This document shows, one piece after another, positions 15,514 through 24,287 of a DNA stretch of 64,000 nucleotides. The notes below the pieces were generated by a model that was not told the DNA's origin, did not search any database, and worked only from the letters and a program-made list of their open reading frames with translations. The position numbers and the translations under genes are program-made. Position 1 is the first letter of the stretch; each line of letters begins with the position of its first letter. Source of the DNA: Parapedobacter composti (GTDB taxonomy: Bacteria; Bacteroidota; Bacteroidia; Sphingobacteriales; Sphingobacteriaceae); the NCBI RefSeq assembly GCF_900112315.1, contig NZ_FOLL01000021.1:1-64000 (forward strand), written 5' to 3'.

Positions 15514-18447
15514 ATGATGAATCAGTTAATAATGTCAAGGTTATTTACCCTTATGGCGGTATTGTTGTCCATGCCTGCGCTCGCCCGCCATGTTCCGGCA
15601 GAAGTGCGGGCACCCCAAGGCGACAGCACGGTGATATTGACCGTGGCAGGGAATTGCGGCATGTGCAAAAACCGCATCGAACAAGCGGCTAAAGAAGCCG
15701 GCGCTAAATCCGCTGCCTGGGATGCCGAAAGCCAGCAGCTCAGGATAACCATAACCGCCCCTACCTCCTTGGCCGGTATACGGAAAAACATCGCCGCCAC
15801 CGGCCATGATGTGGACGGGCTGCCTGCCGATGGCAATGCTTACCAGGCGCTGCCGGGATGCTGCCAGTACAGCCGCACCGCCGGACAGCTCACCCATGCC
15901 CCGGTAGCGGAAGGGGCAGACAGTACGGCCATCTTTGAGGTTGCTGGAGTCTGCGGCATGTGCAAATCGCGCATAGAACAAGCCGCACAGGCCAAAGGGC
16001 TCGAAACTGCCCGTTGGGACGCCGGTACCCAAATGCTTTCCCTCCTTTTTGACCCGGCCGTTTACGATGTTGAAGCTGCCAAAAAGCGCATCCTGGCTGT
16101 TGGCCACGACGTTGCAGGCCATACAGCCGATGCTAACGCTTACCGGAAGCTGCCCGCATGTTGCCACTACCATGATGAAAACAATGTGCACCGAAAAGCC
16201 GGGGGCCATGACCATGGTACTGATACCGAAAACCACGATCACGAGCACACCGTTACCGGGGTAATCATGCGCGAAAGCAACCGTGGCGAGTTAAGTCCCA
16301 TTGAATCGGCCAACATCCACTGGTTGGAAGCCCCTTCGGTAAGTGCCCGGTCGGATGCATCGGGTGTTTTCCGGATTCCGCATGAAGAGGGCTATAAGCG
16401 GCTCGTCGTCACCCATGCCGGTCATCAGGCGGATACGATTACTGTTACTGATCCACATGAGGTTGTCGTAGTTTCCGCGAAGGGCAACGTCCTCAGCGAA
16501 GTTGCCGTATCGGCCAGGCGAAGTTCAAACTACATTGCTGCCCTCAGCCCTTCCCGCCTGGAAGTACTCACCGCGCAGGAACTCTTCAAGGCGGCTTGTT
16601 GCGACCTTAGTGAGAGTTTCGAAACCAATGCTTCGGTCGACGTGGTGAACAGTGATGCGGTAACAGGCAGCAAGCAGATACAGATGCTGGGCCTCAGCGG
16701 CATCTACACCCAGCTTAGCGTGGAAAACCTGCCGGGGCCGCGCGGACTGGCCACGCCGCTGGGCCTCAACAGCATCTCGGGCGCCTGGATTGAGTCTATC
16801 CAGATCGGAAAAGGTATCGGTTCGGTCGTGAATGGATTTGAAAATATCGCCGGACAGATCAACGTCGAACTGAAAAAACCGGAAACATCCGAACGGTTGT
16901 ATTTCAACGCTTACACCAATAACGCAGGGCGATCCGATATAAACCTCAACCTTGCTCACCGTTTTAACGAACGATGGACAGGCGGCCTGCTGTTACACGA
17001 CAACTTCATGTATAATAAAAACATGAATTTCAGCAACAACGGTTTCCGGGATATTCCCGTGGGCAACCTGTTCTCTGGCATCAACCGGTGGAAATATGAA
17101 AACGGAAAGGGTTTCATGCTCCAGTTCGGGGTAAAGTTCCTTAACGACAAACGCACGGGGGGCCAAGTTGATTTTGACCCCGCCACAGACAAGCTAACCG
17201 AAAACCGCTATGGGTTGGGCTTCGACATCGAGCGCTATGAGGCGTTCGCAAAAATAGGCTATGTATTCCCACAGAATACGCACCGAAGTGTCGGGCTGCA
17301 GTTGTCCGGCACGGCCTACAAGCAAGAATCATATTTCGGTTTGCGCACCTATGATGCCGAACAACGCAATGCATATGCCAACCTGATTTACCAGGACATC
17401 ATCGGCACCGTGGTGCATAAATACCGTACAGGATTGAGCCTTCAATATGACCGGTACGACGAGCGTTATGCGGTGTACCAATCGCCGGCACAGCGGTTTG
17501 CACGTACGGAGGCCGTACCGGGCGGATTCTTTGAATATACCTACAGCCCTTCCGACAAGTTTGATGCCGTGCTGGGCATACGGGGCGACTACAACAGCCT
17601 TTACGGCTGGTTTGCTACCCCCCGCGCCCATGTGCGTTATCAGCCGGTACCGGGCACGACGTTCCGGTTAAGCAGCGGCCGGGGCCAACGCACCGCCAAC
17701 ATCCTTGCTGAAAACACCGCCGCCCTGGCCAGTGCCAGGATGGTGCGCATCGCAGCAGCAGATCCGGCGGAAAACGCCTACGGCCTTCGACCGGAAATCG
17801 CCTGGAATACGGGGTTGAGCTTCGATCAGTCGTTCCGCCTGTTTCACAGGGAAGCGTCATTCAGCGCTGAGTTCTTCCGGAACGATTTTGTCAATCAGGT
17901 GGTGGTGGACTATGAAAATCCGCGCGAACTGGTTTTTTACAACCTTGACGGTCAGTCGTATTCCAACAGCGTGCAGACCGAGTTCCGCTTCATGCCATTG
18001 CCTCACCTGGAGGCACGGCTGGCCTACCGCTTCTTTGACGTGAAGACCACCTATGGCGGCGAACTGCTGCAACGGCCCCTGGTGGCCCGGCACCGCGGAT
18101 TCCTCAATCTCGGATACCGGACACACAGCGGCGGCTGGCACTTCGACTATACGCTGAACCTTACTGGCCAAAAACGGCTGCCTTCTACGGCGGTCAACCC
18201 CGAGGCCTACCAAATGCCGGAATACTCCAGGAGCTTTGCTGTCATGAATGCGCAGGTGAGCAAGACGTTCGGCAAGACGCGCCCTTTTGACGTGTATATC
18301 GGCGGGGAAAATCTGACCAACTTTTTCCAACCGAACCCGGTATTGGCCGCCGACCAGCCGTTCAGTGATTTTTTTGACACTTCCTTGCTGTGGGGACCCA
18401 TAACCGGACGGATGTTTTATGCCGGAATACGGTTCGGCATCAGGTGA
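15514..18447 (+). CDS. TonB-dependent receptor with two N-terminal HMA domains
   Basis: Outer membrane receptor, 977 aa, probably for a metal or metal complex. Signal peptide at residues ~1-25 (ending ALARH). Two heavy-metal-associated domains follow: AGNCGMCKNRIEQAA (C48, C51) and AGVCGMCKSRIEQAA (C147, C150), where the usual GMTCxxC is replaced by CGMC. A His-rich linker (HDHGTDTENHDHEH) precedes a carboxypeptidase-regulatory domain, then the plug (SPSRLEVLTAQELFKAACC, LSVENLPGPRGLATPLGL) and a barrel ending in MFYAGIRFGIR. The start at 15514 precedes the signal peptide; the longer open frame upstream (to 15436) runs through the structured element and is rejected. Confidence 0.88.
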   Translation: MMNQLIMSRLFTLMAVLLSMPALARHVPAEVRAPQGDSTVILTVAGNCGMCKNRIEQAAKEAGAKSAAWDAESQQLRITITAPTSLAGIRKNIAATGHDVDGLPADGNAYQALPGCCQYSRTAGQLTHAPVAEGADSTAIFEVAGVCGMCKSRIEQAAQAKGLETARWDAGTQMLSLLFDPAVYDVEAAKKRILAVGHDVAGHTADANAYRKLPACCHYHDENNVHRKAGGHDHGTDTENHDHEHTVTGVIMRESNRGELSPIESANIHWLEAPSVSARSDASGVFRIPHEEGYKRLVVTHAGHQADTITVTDPHEVVVVSAKGNVLSEVAVSARRSSNYIAALSPSRLEVLTAQELFKAACCDLSESFETNASVDVVNSDAVTGSKQIQMLGLSGIYTQLSVENLPGPRGLATPLGLNSISGAWIESIQIGKGIGSVVNGFENIAGQINVELKKPETSERLYFNAYTNNAGRSDINLNLAHRFNERWTGGLLLHDNFMYNKNMNFSNNGFRDIPVGNLFSGINRWKYENGKGFMLQFGVKFLNDKRTGGQVDFDPATDKLTENRYGLGFDIERYEAFAKIGYVFPQNTHRSVGLQLSGTAYKQESYFGLRTYDAEQRNAYANLIYQDIIGTVVHKYRTGLSLQYDRYDERYAVYQSPAQRFARTEAVPGGFFEYTYSPSDKFDAVLGIRGDYNSLYGWFATPRAHVRYQPVPGTTFRLSSGRGQRTANILAENTAALASARMVRIAAADPAENAYGLRPEIAWNTGLSFDQSFRLFHREASFSAEFFRNDFVNQVVVDYENPRELVFYNLDGQSYSNSVQTEFRFMPLPHLEARLAYRFFDVKTTYGGELLQRPLVARHRGFLNLGYRTHSGGWHFDYTLNLTGQKRLPSTAVNPEAYQMPEYSRSFAVMNAQVSKTFGKTRPFDVYIGGENLTNFFQPNPVLAADQPFSDFFDTSLLWGPITGRMFYAGIRFGIR

Positions 18448-18512
18448 TGGGCACACCGGTTTCCCAAAATAAGACTGCCGCTCCCAAATCCCGATGTTTT
18501 GTCGTATAATTG

Positions 18513-18538
18513 TGCCGCTCCGGACAACCGGAGCGGCA
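18513..18538. terminator. Perfect hairpin after the HMA-TonB receptor gene
   Basis: TGCCGCTCCGG (18513-18523), ACAA loop, CCGGAGCGGCA (18528-18538): an 11-bp perfect stem with a tetraloop. The tail is TAACTTTC rather than a T-run, so it may be a weak terminator or an mRNA-stabilising stem before the next gene 21 bp on. Confidence 0.6.
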
Positions 18539-18559
18539 TAACTTTCTGAATGACTGACG

Positions 18560-19429
18560 ATGAAATTACTGTTCTGTAATCTGTTGACCGTGGCCGCCGT
18601 GAGCGGCGCTTATGCACAATCCATAGACAGTACCGAAACGAGCAACCATCAACAAGACAGCCTGTACATCTGGAAGGTAGAAGAACAACAGGAACCATTG
18701 AAAATCCTGCACGCGGAACCGCTGTACATTGACCTTATCCGTGATCTGGGGGCCAGAAAAGGCGAAAAAGAGTGGAACGTCGGACTCGGACTTACAGACA
18801 ACTACTCGCATGACGAATATCTGGCACTGGTGGAATACGAATTTGCACCCGTTGACCGACTGGGCTTGGAAGTGGAGTTGCCTTTTACGTTCTATTCGAA
18901 AAGTAACGGCCAAGGCGCTTCACCCGGCAGCCGGCTGAACAGCCTCAAACTTGCGGGCCAATACACATTCCTGGTTTCGGGGCGCCTTAAGACGTCGCTG
19001 GCCTTGGGGTATATCCATGAGTTTGAAATTTCGCCGTTTGCCGATTACGGAAAGGGCCGCTTTTTCACTGGCAATCTTTATAATCCCTTCCTTATCGCAG
19101 CCAAGCGATGGGGGCAAAATTTCCATACGCTGATTTACACCGGACCGGTCATTGAACGTCATTTTGGCCACAGCACGGGGCACACGTTATGGCAAATCAA
19201 TTCGAATATCCACTACATGATCACCGGGACGCGCAATTTTATCGGGGTTGAGCTCAACAAAGAAGCATCCAGAAACGATTTCGACACGACCATACGCCCG
19301 CAGATGCGTGTGGGGATTGCTGACAATCTGCTGGTTGGCATCGTAACCGGAATCCCCTTGCATCGGGAGAACCAGCGGTTCAGTTCGTTTCTGCGGCTTA
19401 TCTACGAGCCGGGGCATAAAACCCATTGA
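18560..19429 (+). CDS. HAEPLYID family outer-membrane-associated protein
   Basis: A 289-residue secreted protein with a signal peptide (MKLLFCNLLTVAAVSGAYAQ) and a predicted beta-barrel-like body. It contains the motif HAEPLYIDLIRDLGARKGE near residue 52, which I recognise as the signature of a Bacteroidota family named for it. Later stretches such as WNVGLGLTDNYSH, LALVEYEFAPVDRLGLEVEL and RVGIADNLLVGIVTGIPL read as amphipathic strands. It follows the HMA-TonB receptor on the same strand and is probably the third member of the same metal-related module. No biochemical role is established. Confidence 0.7.
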   Translation: MKLLFCNLLTVAAVSGAYAQSIDSTETSNHQQDSLYIWKVEEQQEPLKILHAEPLYIDLIRDLGARKGEKEWNVGLGLTDNYSHDEYLALVEYEFAPVDRLGLEVELPFTFYSKSNGQGASPGSRLNSLKLAGQYTFLVSGRLKTSLALGYIHEFEISPFADYGKGRFFTGNLYNPFLIAAKRWGQNFHTLIYTGPVIERHFGHSTGHTLWQINSNIHYMITGTRNFIGVELNKEASRNDFDTTIRPQMRVGIADNLLVGIVTGIPLHRENQRFSSFLRLIYEPGHKTH

Positions 19430-19481
19430 CACGGATATTGTCCTTCGGCGCACGGGTGCTGACGCGCCGTAGATTTACGCC

Positions 19482-20096
19482 CTACGCCCGCAGCAACACC
19501 CCGGCAATCCGTTGAAGCTCCTGATAGACCCGCGCCGTGGGCAGCCCTACCACATTGGTGTAAGAACCTGTGACGGTTTCAATGGCCGCCATGCCAATCC
19601 ACTCCTGGATGCCATAGGCCCCTGCCTTGTCGAAAGGCCGGTAATTGGTAATGTAGTGTTCAATTTCCCAGGTCGCCAGCGCACGGAAACGTACTTCCGT
19701 GGTTTCATGAAACACGTGGATTTGACCCTGCCAGGAAAATGCCACAGCGGTAATGACCTCATGCGCACGCCCTGACAGCCTGTGCAACATCCCCCGGGCT
19801 GCTGCCGCATCGGCAGGCTTGCCCAGGATTTGTCCATCAATGGTAACGATGGTATCGGCCGTGATGACCAGCGCATCGGGCCAGTCGCCCGAAAACTCCC
19901 TGGCTTTACGCTCAGCAATATAGCGCGCCGCATCCGCAGGGTGGAGATGCGGAGGGAATGATTCATCCACATCCTTGGAAGCTACTTCGAATGATAATCC
20001 CAATTGTGAAAGCAGTTCGCGGCGGCGCGGCGATTGGGAGGCCAAAACGATGCGAAATTTACCGGGATTCAAGATATCGGTTATAACGTTTTCCAT
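19482..20096 (-). CDS. maf: Maf family nucleoside triphosphate pyrophosphatase
   Basis: House-cleaning pyrophosphatase that hydrolyses non-canonical or modified nucleotides to monophosphates, 204 aa, cytosolic. Signature motifs: ILASxSPRRRELL-type stretch (VLASQSPRRRELLSQLG) at ~residue 16, VDESFPP, the catalytic Asp in ALVITADTIVTIDG, ILGKPADAAAARGML, and the C-terminal KAGAYGIQEWIGMAAIETVTGSYTNVVGLP read as GAYGIQ and TGSYTNVVGLP. The preserved Gln of YGIQ and Trp of EWIG suggest the YhdE-type dTTP/UTP specificity. The KdsC-like gene is 10 bp upstream on the same strand, a neighbourhood seen in other Bacteroidota. Confidence 0.9.
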   Translation of the reverse strand: MENVITDILNPGKFRIVLASQSPRRRELLSQLGLSFEVASKDVDESFPPHLHPADAARYIAERKAREFSGDWPDALVITADTIVTIDGQILGKPADAAAARGMLHRLSGRAHEVITAVAFSWQGQIHVFHETTEVRFRALATWEIEHYITNYRPFDKAGAYGIQEWIGMAAIETVTGSYTNVVGLPTARVYQELQRIAGVLLRA

Positions 20097-20106
20097 AAAT
20101 CTCTAC

Positions 20107-20640
20107 TTACGCGTTCTTTGCCGACAGCCGACCAGGATGTTCGTCTCCATTCCAGGTACCCTGAAGCCGCATCACTTTTTCGATGACATCGCGCAAGGCC
20201 CCGTTTCCGCCGCTGCAGAACGACACGTACGCCGCCGCGGCTTTGACATCTTCCACAGCATCTGCCGGGCAGGTGGCGAGGCCAGCTGATTGGAGGCGCG
20301 CCAAATCCGGAACGTCGTAGCCCATATACAAGACATCGGCGGCATCCAGTCCAACTTGCGACAGCCATTCGTAGCAAGCCGCGGCATTGCCGTCCGCACC
20401 GGCGTGCAAAAAGCTGACCCCTATTCCTTTCAACCATTCCGGCGCTGATGCTGACGCATCCTGCGTGACCGCCGCGAGGGGGTATCCCTTATTTACCGCC
20501 AGCTGCATCGCGTAGCAATCTTTGACATGGAAAGACCGCAACGCCCCCCCGGTAGCTCCAAACTGCACAACGCCGCCGGTCAGCACGCCGTCGGCGGCAA
20601 ACATAAACCCCTTAACGCGCTTGAATTTATCGAATATCAT
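20107..20640 (-). CDS. KdsC-like HAD protein lacking catalytic residues (probable pseudoenzyme)
   Basis: A 177-residue member of the KdsC branch of HAD phosphatases (Kdo-8-phosphate phosphatase). Overall similarity is clear: FHVKDCYAMQLAV, TCPADAVEDVKAAA and GGNGALRDVIEKV match the family. But motif I, normally FDVDGVLTDG, reads FAADGVLTGG, so the nucleophile Asp is Ala15 (codon GCC); the motif III lysine region reads ADGNAAAC; motif IV, normally GDDxxD, reads GYDVPD (107-112). Only the second Asp of motif I (D17) and the Thr of motif II (VTQ) remain. The frame is intact. The protein is unlikely to be a phosphatase and may be structural or regulatory. Confidence 0.8.
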   Translation of the reverse strand: MIFDKFKRVKGFMFAADGVLTGGVVQFGATGGALRSFHVKDCYAMQLAVNKGYPLAAVTQDASASAPEWLKGIGVSFLHAGADGNAAACYEWLSQVGLDAADVLYMGYDVPDLARLQSAGLATCPADAVEDVKAAAAYVSFCSGGNGALRDVIEKVMRLQGTWNGDEHPGRLSAKNA

Positions 20641-20703
20641 GCAATGAAGGTTCTTTTGACAATTTCTTAACAGAAGCTTTATCCACAGCTGCAGAAATGA
20701 TAT

Positions 20704-20711
20704 TATTTTTG
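20704..20711 (+). promoter_or_regulatory. Predicted -7 element of a small RNA
   Basis: TATTTTTG fits TAnnTTTG. It lies in the gap between the divergent KdsC-like gene and the convergent floA, with no gene on the plus strand downstream. No convincing -33 element was seen. Confidence 0.4.
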
Positions 20712-20717
20712 CAGTGT

Positions 20718-20826
20718 AAAAATTAAACCCCGGATAATTCCGGGATTCAAAAAATGTCTTTTCATAATTTAGGTTTATAATTGGTTAGTAACAAACCCCG
20801 GTGCCCATCACCGGGGTTTTGTTTTG
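20718..20826 (+). ncRNA. Putative small RNA between the KdsC-like gene and floA
   Basis: A unit of about 105 nt bounded by a -7 promoter element and a strong terminator, on the strand opposite both neighbours. Near the 5' end is a short hairpin, CCCGGA (20729-20734) with TCCGGG (20739-20744); at the 3' end is CCCCGGTG/CACCGGGG followed by TTTTGTTTTG. TCCGGG could also pair with the left arm of the terminator, giving an attenuator-like switch. Between them lies an 8-codon frame (MSFHNLGL, 20754-20780). It may be a small RNA, a tiny peptide gene, or an antisense leader for floA; I cannot tell which. Confidence 0.4.
20794..20826. terminator. Bidirectional terminator between the small RNA unit and floA
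   Basis: AACCCCGGTG (20794-20803), CCCAT loop, CACCGGGGTT (20809-20818). On the plus strand it is followed by TTGTTTTG; on the minus strand, where it follows floA directly, by TTGTTAC. It can serve both transcripts. Confidence 0.8.
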
Positions 20827-21816
20827 TTAATTTTTATCTCCCTTACTGGGGCTGCTGCCGGGTTTGGCAATGGAACCCCGCATATCGGTATCTGCCTGGA
20901 TGTTTTGCATACGGTAGTAATCCATAACGCCGAGATTACCGTTCCGGAACGCTTCAGCCATCGCCAAAGGCACCTGCGCCTCTGCTTCGATAACTTTCGC
21001 ACGGGCTTCCTGCGCTTTGGCGCGCATTTCTTGCTCCTGGGCAACGGCCATGGCCCGGCGTTCCTCTGCCCGCGCATTGGCCACCTTCAGGTCGGCCTCG
21101 GCTTGGTCCTCTTGCAATTTGGCCCCTACGTTTTCACCGATATTGACATCGGCAATGTCTATGGACAAAATCTCGAACGCTGTACCGCTGTCCAATCCCT
21201 TGGATAGCACTGTTTTGGAAATCCGATCCGGGCTCTCCAGCACCTCTTTATGGTTTGCAGAAGAACCGATAGTGGAAACAATGCCCTCCCCTACACGGGC
21301 CAGAATGGTTTCCTCACCGGCACCGCCCACCAATTGGTTGATATTGGCCCGCACCGTTACCCGCGCGCTCGCAATAAGCTGGATGCCGTCTTTGGCTACA
21401 GCTGCCACCGGCGGTGTATTGATCACCCGCGGATTGACGGATAGCTGCACCGCGTCAAACACATCCCGGCCCGCCAGGTCGATGGCCGTTGCCAGTTTGA
21501 AGTCTAACGGAATGTTCGCTTTATCGGCAGAAATGAGGGCCTTGATAACGTTGTTCACGTTTCCCCCCGCCAAAAAATGGGTTTCGATATCGTTCGATGT
21601 GATGTTCAGGCCGGCTTTAGTGGACGTAATCATCGCGTTGGTAACCAATGCCGGCGGAACTTTCCGCAAACGCATCAGCAGTAAATTCAGCAGGTTGATT
21701 CGAACACCGGATAGTTGCGCGGTAAACCAAAGATTTACAGGAAGTAGATAAAGCAAAATAAAAAAGGCTACGATAGCGCCTACAATAATCAAAATCGGGG
21801 TGAAACTCGGATCCAT
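20827..21816 (-). CDS. floA: Flotillin-like protein FloA
   Basis: Membrane scaffold protein of the FloA/YqfA (UPF0365) family, 329 aa, which organises lipid-ordered membrane domains. An N-terminal hydrophobic hairpin ([19 protein letters not shown]) is followed by the conserved [14 protein letters not shown], the SPFH-like region ([32 protein letters not shown]) and a long Ala/Glu-rich coiled coil ([19 protein letters not shown] to ~residue 280). The C terminus has [14 protein letters not shown]. In many bacteria the gene follows an NfeD gene; none is adjacent here. It ends right at the bidirectional terminator. Confidence 0.93.
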   Translation of the reverse strand: MDPSFTPILIIVGAIVAFFILLYLLPVNLWFTAQLSGVRINLLNLLLMRLRKVPPALVTNAMITSTKAGLNITSNDIETHFLAGGNVNNVIKALISADKANIPLDFKLATAIDLAGRDVFDAVQLSVNPRVINTPPVAAVAKDGIQLIASARVTVRANINQLVGGAGEETILARVGEGIVSTIGSSANHKEVLESPDRISKTVLSKGLDSGTAFEILSIDIADVNIGENVGAKLQEDQAEADLKVANARAEERRAMAVAQEQEMRAKAQEARAKVIEAEAQVPLAMAEAFRNGNLGVMDYYRMQNIQADTDMRGSIAKPGSSPSKGDKN

Positions 21817-21879
21817 AGATTGTTAATTAAGTTTACTGTTGTTCATGGCTTAAAGGTATGATTTTTTTGTTATAATCAC

Positions 21880-21887
21880 TACTTTTG
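21880..21887 (+). promoter_or_regulatory. Predicted -7 element before the barrel gene
   Basis: TACTTTTG fits TAnnTTTG and lies 20 bp upstream of the ATG at 21907, in the gap divergent from floA. Confidence 0.45.
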
Positions 21888-21906
21888 GCCGCGGATTTAT
21901 AGTGAC

Positions 21907-22935
21907 ATGTACAGACCAAAGTCAGGCATTGCCCTTCTGTTTACCATCGCGTGCTGCTTTGCGACTACGTCGGCCGCATGGGCGCAGCTTTTGGAATGGA
22001 ATGTTAACCTTCACGGATTTGCAGACAACCGGGAATTTGCCAAATCCGGGAATTTCTCGCAAACTATTTTTGGGCTCCGCTTTTCTCCCGAAGCGGGCCT
22101 GCTGGTTGACAGTACGCACCGGTTCAGGGTGGGTGTCAATTTCATTCAGGAATTCGGTGCCCGCCAGAACGATCGGCAGTTCGAACCGGTAGTGTATTAC
22201 AATTACCAACGGCGCGGTTTCCGGTTTTACATGGGCATGTTCCCACGGTTCGGGCTGCTGGACGATTATCCCCGTGCAATATTAAACGACACCTTACTGT
22301 ATTATCGCCCCAATGTAGAGGGCATGTTGCTGCGTTACACCGGAAAATCGGTGCAGCAGCAGGTCTGGATAGACTGGACAAGCCGCCAAACGGCGATGGA
22401 TCGCGAACAGTTCCTCGTGGGATTATCCGGCAAAGTAAACGTTGCTTCTTTTTATTTCTCTCATTATGCGATGATGTGGCACAACGCAAAAGCTGCTCAA
22501 GGCAACGAAGAACAAGCCATCCGCGATAACGGCGCGGTCATGGCCTCTGTGGGCTACAGCGCTTCCCAGGCAACGGGCTTACTGGATTCCGTAGACATCA
22601 ATGCCGGAGGCATTCTGGCCTTCGACCGCTTGCGGGGGCACTATGACTTCCGGTTCCCGAAGGGGTTTATCGCCAACGCCTATCTGGCCCGCCGGCGCTT
22701 CTTCGTACAACATACCTTTTATGCGGGGGAGCCATTAGACATCCCCTACGGCGATCGGTTCTACATGGCGCCGCTATACAACCGGTTGGGATTAGGGTGG
22801 ATTCCCATCCGGCACCGGCGGCTCGAGGGGCGGTTTATAGCCACCTTCCACTTTACCCGCGGCGCCATAGACAACCAGCAGCAATTTCTGCTCCGGTATA
22901 TCATTGGCCGCAAGCATCCCGTAAAGGGATTCTGA
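21907..22935 (+). CDS. Predicted outer membrane barrel-like protein, function unknown
   Basis: A 342-residue secreted protein with a signal peptide (IALLFTIACCFATTSAAWAQ). The body is a succession of alternating polar/hydrophobic strands with many aromatic residues, for example WNVNLHGFADN, RFRVGVNFIQEFGA, VVYYNYQRRGFRFYMGMF and RRFFVQHTFYAGE, and it ends with FLLRYIIGRKHPVKGF, all consistent with an outer membrane barrel. I do not recognise a named family. It has its own promoter element and no operon partner: the next gene begins 170 bp downstream. Function cannot be assigned. Confidence 0.6.
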   Translation: MYRPKSGIALLFTIACCFATTSAAWAQLLEWNVNLHGFADNREFAKSGNFSQTIFGLRFSPEAGLLVDSTHRFRVGVNFIQEFGARQNDRQFEPVVYYNYQRRGFRFYMGMFPRFGLLDDYPRAILNDTLLYYRPNVEGMLLRYTGKSVQQQVWIDWTSRQTAMDREQFLVGLSGKVNVASFYFSHYAMMWHNAKAAQGNEEQAIRDNGAVMASVGYSASQATGLLDSVDINAGGILAFDRLRGHYDFRFPKGFIANAYLARRRFFVQHTFYAGEPLDIPYGDRFYMAPLYNRLGLGWIPIRHRRLEGRFIATFHFTRGAIDNQQQFLLRYIIGRKHPVKGF

Positions 22936-23104
22936 TGCTGTATACACGATGATTTTTTTGCATAAACCGACCTAAACCCATATTTTTAACGCGACCGGGC
23001 ATTTTATATTAGCTTAATTGAATGAAACCTGCATAAATTGCCATAGACAAAAAGGATGAATAATTTATGCAAACTTCATCGCCGCTAAAAAGCAAGTTAT
23101 TCTG

Positions 23105-24271
23105 ATGAAAATTATACCTGTACTCGACGCGAATACCGAACGGTTATTTTTAACCATGCCATTACCATTGTACCGCCATGATCCAAATTACATCAGGCCA
23201 CTTGACCGGGATGTCCTGGCGGTATTCAACCCTGATAAAAACCCGCGCTTCCAGCATGGCGAATGCGCCCGCTGGCTGCTTATGGATCCTTCTGGCTCCC
23301 CTATCGGGCGCATTGCGGCCTTCCATGAGCGGAAAGTAGAGGAAGATGGCGAACTACCCGTCGGCGGATGCGGATTTTTCGAATGCATAGATGATCAGGA
23401 AGCAGCCAACATACTGTTTGATACCGCGAAAGCGTGGCTCGCTGAACGTGGATTGACAGCGATGGACGGCCCCATCAATTTCGGCAACCGGGAGCGCTGG
23501 TGGGGGCTGCTCGTGGACGGGTTTCACCCTCCCTGCTATTGCTGCAATTACAATCCGCCTTATTATCAGCGCCTTTTTGAAAATTACGGTTTTCAGGTAT
23601 ATTTCAAGCAATACACCTACCGCCGGGAAATAGCGACCAAACTGTCCAGCAGAGTTGGCGAAAAGGCCATGCATACCTTACAGGGTGCAGGTTACACGTT
23701 CAGTCATGTCGACCACCGCCGATTGGACAAGGCAGCGGAAGATTTCCGTATCGTCTATAATGATGCGTGGGCGAAGTACAACTGGGCAAGCCCCATAAGC
23801 CCCGAAAATGCCCGTCAGTTGATGCGAAGCCTGAAAGCCATAATCGATCCGAAAATCATCTGGTTTGCCTACCACGAAGGCCGTCCCATAGGCTTTTGGG
23901 TGAGTATTCCCGATGTAAACCAGCTTATCGTCAAATACGTGAACGGGGAGCTAACCCTGGCCGGTAAACTCCGTTTTCTCTGGAACCGGTGGCGGAAAAA
24001 CTGCAAGACCATGTTCGGCATCATTTTCGGCGTAGTGCCCGAACACCAACGCAAAGGTGTCGAATCTGCCATGGTTATGGCAGCCGCTAAGGTGCTGCAG
24101 GATCGCAGCGAAGTGCGCTATGAAGATCTGCAGATGAACTGGATCGGTGATTTCAACCCGAAGATGATGAACGTTGCCCGGTATGTTGGCGGCACTATTT
24201 ACAAAACCCACCATACCTACCGCTATCTTTTTGACCGTTCCAGACCGTTTGAACGGCATCCTATCCTTTAA
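23105..24271 (+). CDS. GNAT-like acyltransferase-fold protein
   Basis: A 388-residue cytosolic protein of a Bacteroidota family related to GNAT N-acyltransferases. The N-terminal half has MPLPLYRHDPNYIRPL, GRIAAFHERK and the conserved MDGPINFGNRERWWGLLVDG; the C-terminal half has FWVSIPDVNQL, then FGIIFGVVPEHQRKGVESAM, which resembles the acetyl-CoA-binding Q/RxxGxG/A loop, and NWIGDFNPKMMNV. This tandem GNAT-like arrangement is typical of the family, whose substrate is unknown. A 12-codon frame at 23067 (MQTSSPLKSKLF) ends TGATG, overlapping this start. The kinase gene follows after 16 bp. Confidence 0.65.
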   Translation: MKIIPVLDANTERLFLTMPLPLYRHDPNYIRPLDRDVLAVFNPDKNPRFQHGECARWLLMDPSGSPIGRIAAFHERKVEEDGELPVGGCGFFECIDDQEAANILFDTAKAWLAERGLTAMDGPINFGNRERWWGLLVDGFHPPCYCCNYNPPYYQRLFENYGFQVYFKQYTYRREIATKLSSRVGEKAMHTLQGAGYTFSHVDHRRLDKAAEDFRIVYNDAWAKYNWASPISPENARQLMRSLKAIIDPKIIWFAYHEGRPIGFWVSIPDVNQLIVKYVNGELTLAGKLRFLWNRWRKNCKTMFGIIFGVVPEHQRKGVESAMVMAAAKVLQDRSEVRYEDLQMNWIGDFNPKMMNVARYVGGTIYKTHHTYRYLFDRSRPFERHPIL

Positions 24272-24287
24272 TGTCAGCGAGGCGCAT

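Noticed and set aside
19446..19469. CGGCGC/GCGCCG inverted repeat between the HAEPLYID and maf genes
   Set aside because: Only 6 bp with a long loop and no T-run; too weak to call a terminator with confidence.
24174..24287. 38-residue N-terminal extension of the CHASE3 hybrid kinase
   Set aside because: It overlaps the end of the GNAT-like gene in another frame and would place a non-signal segment before TM1; the ATG at 24288 fits better.
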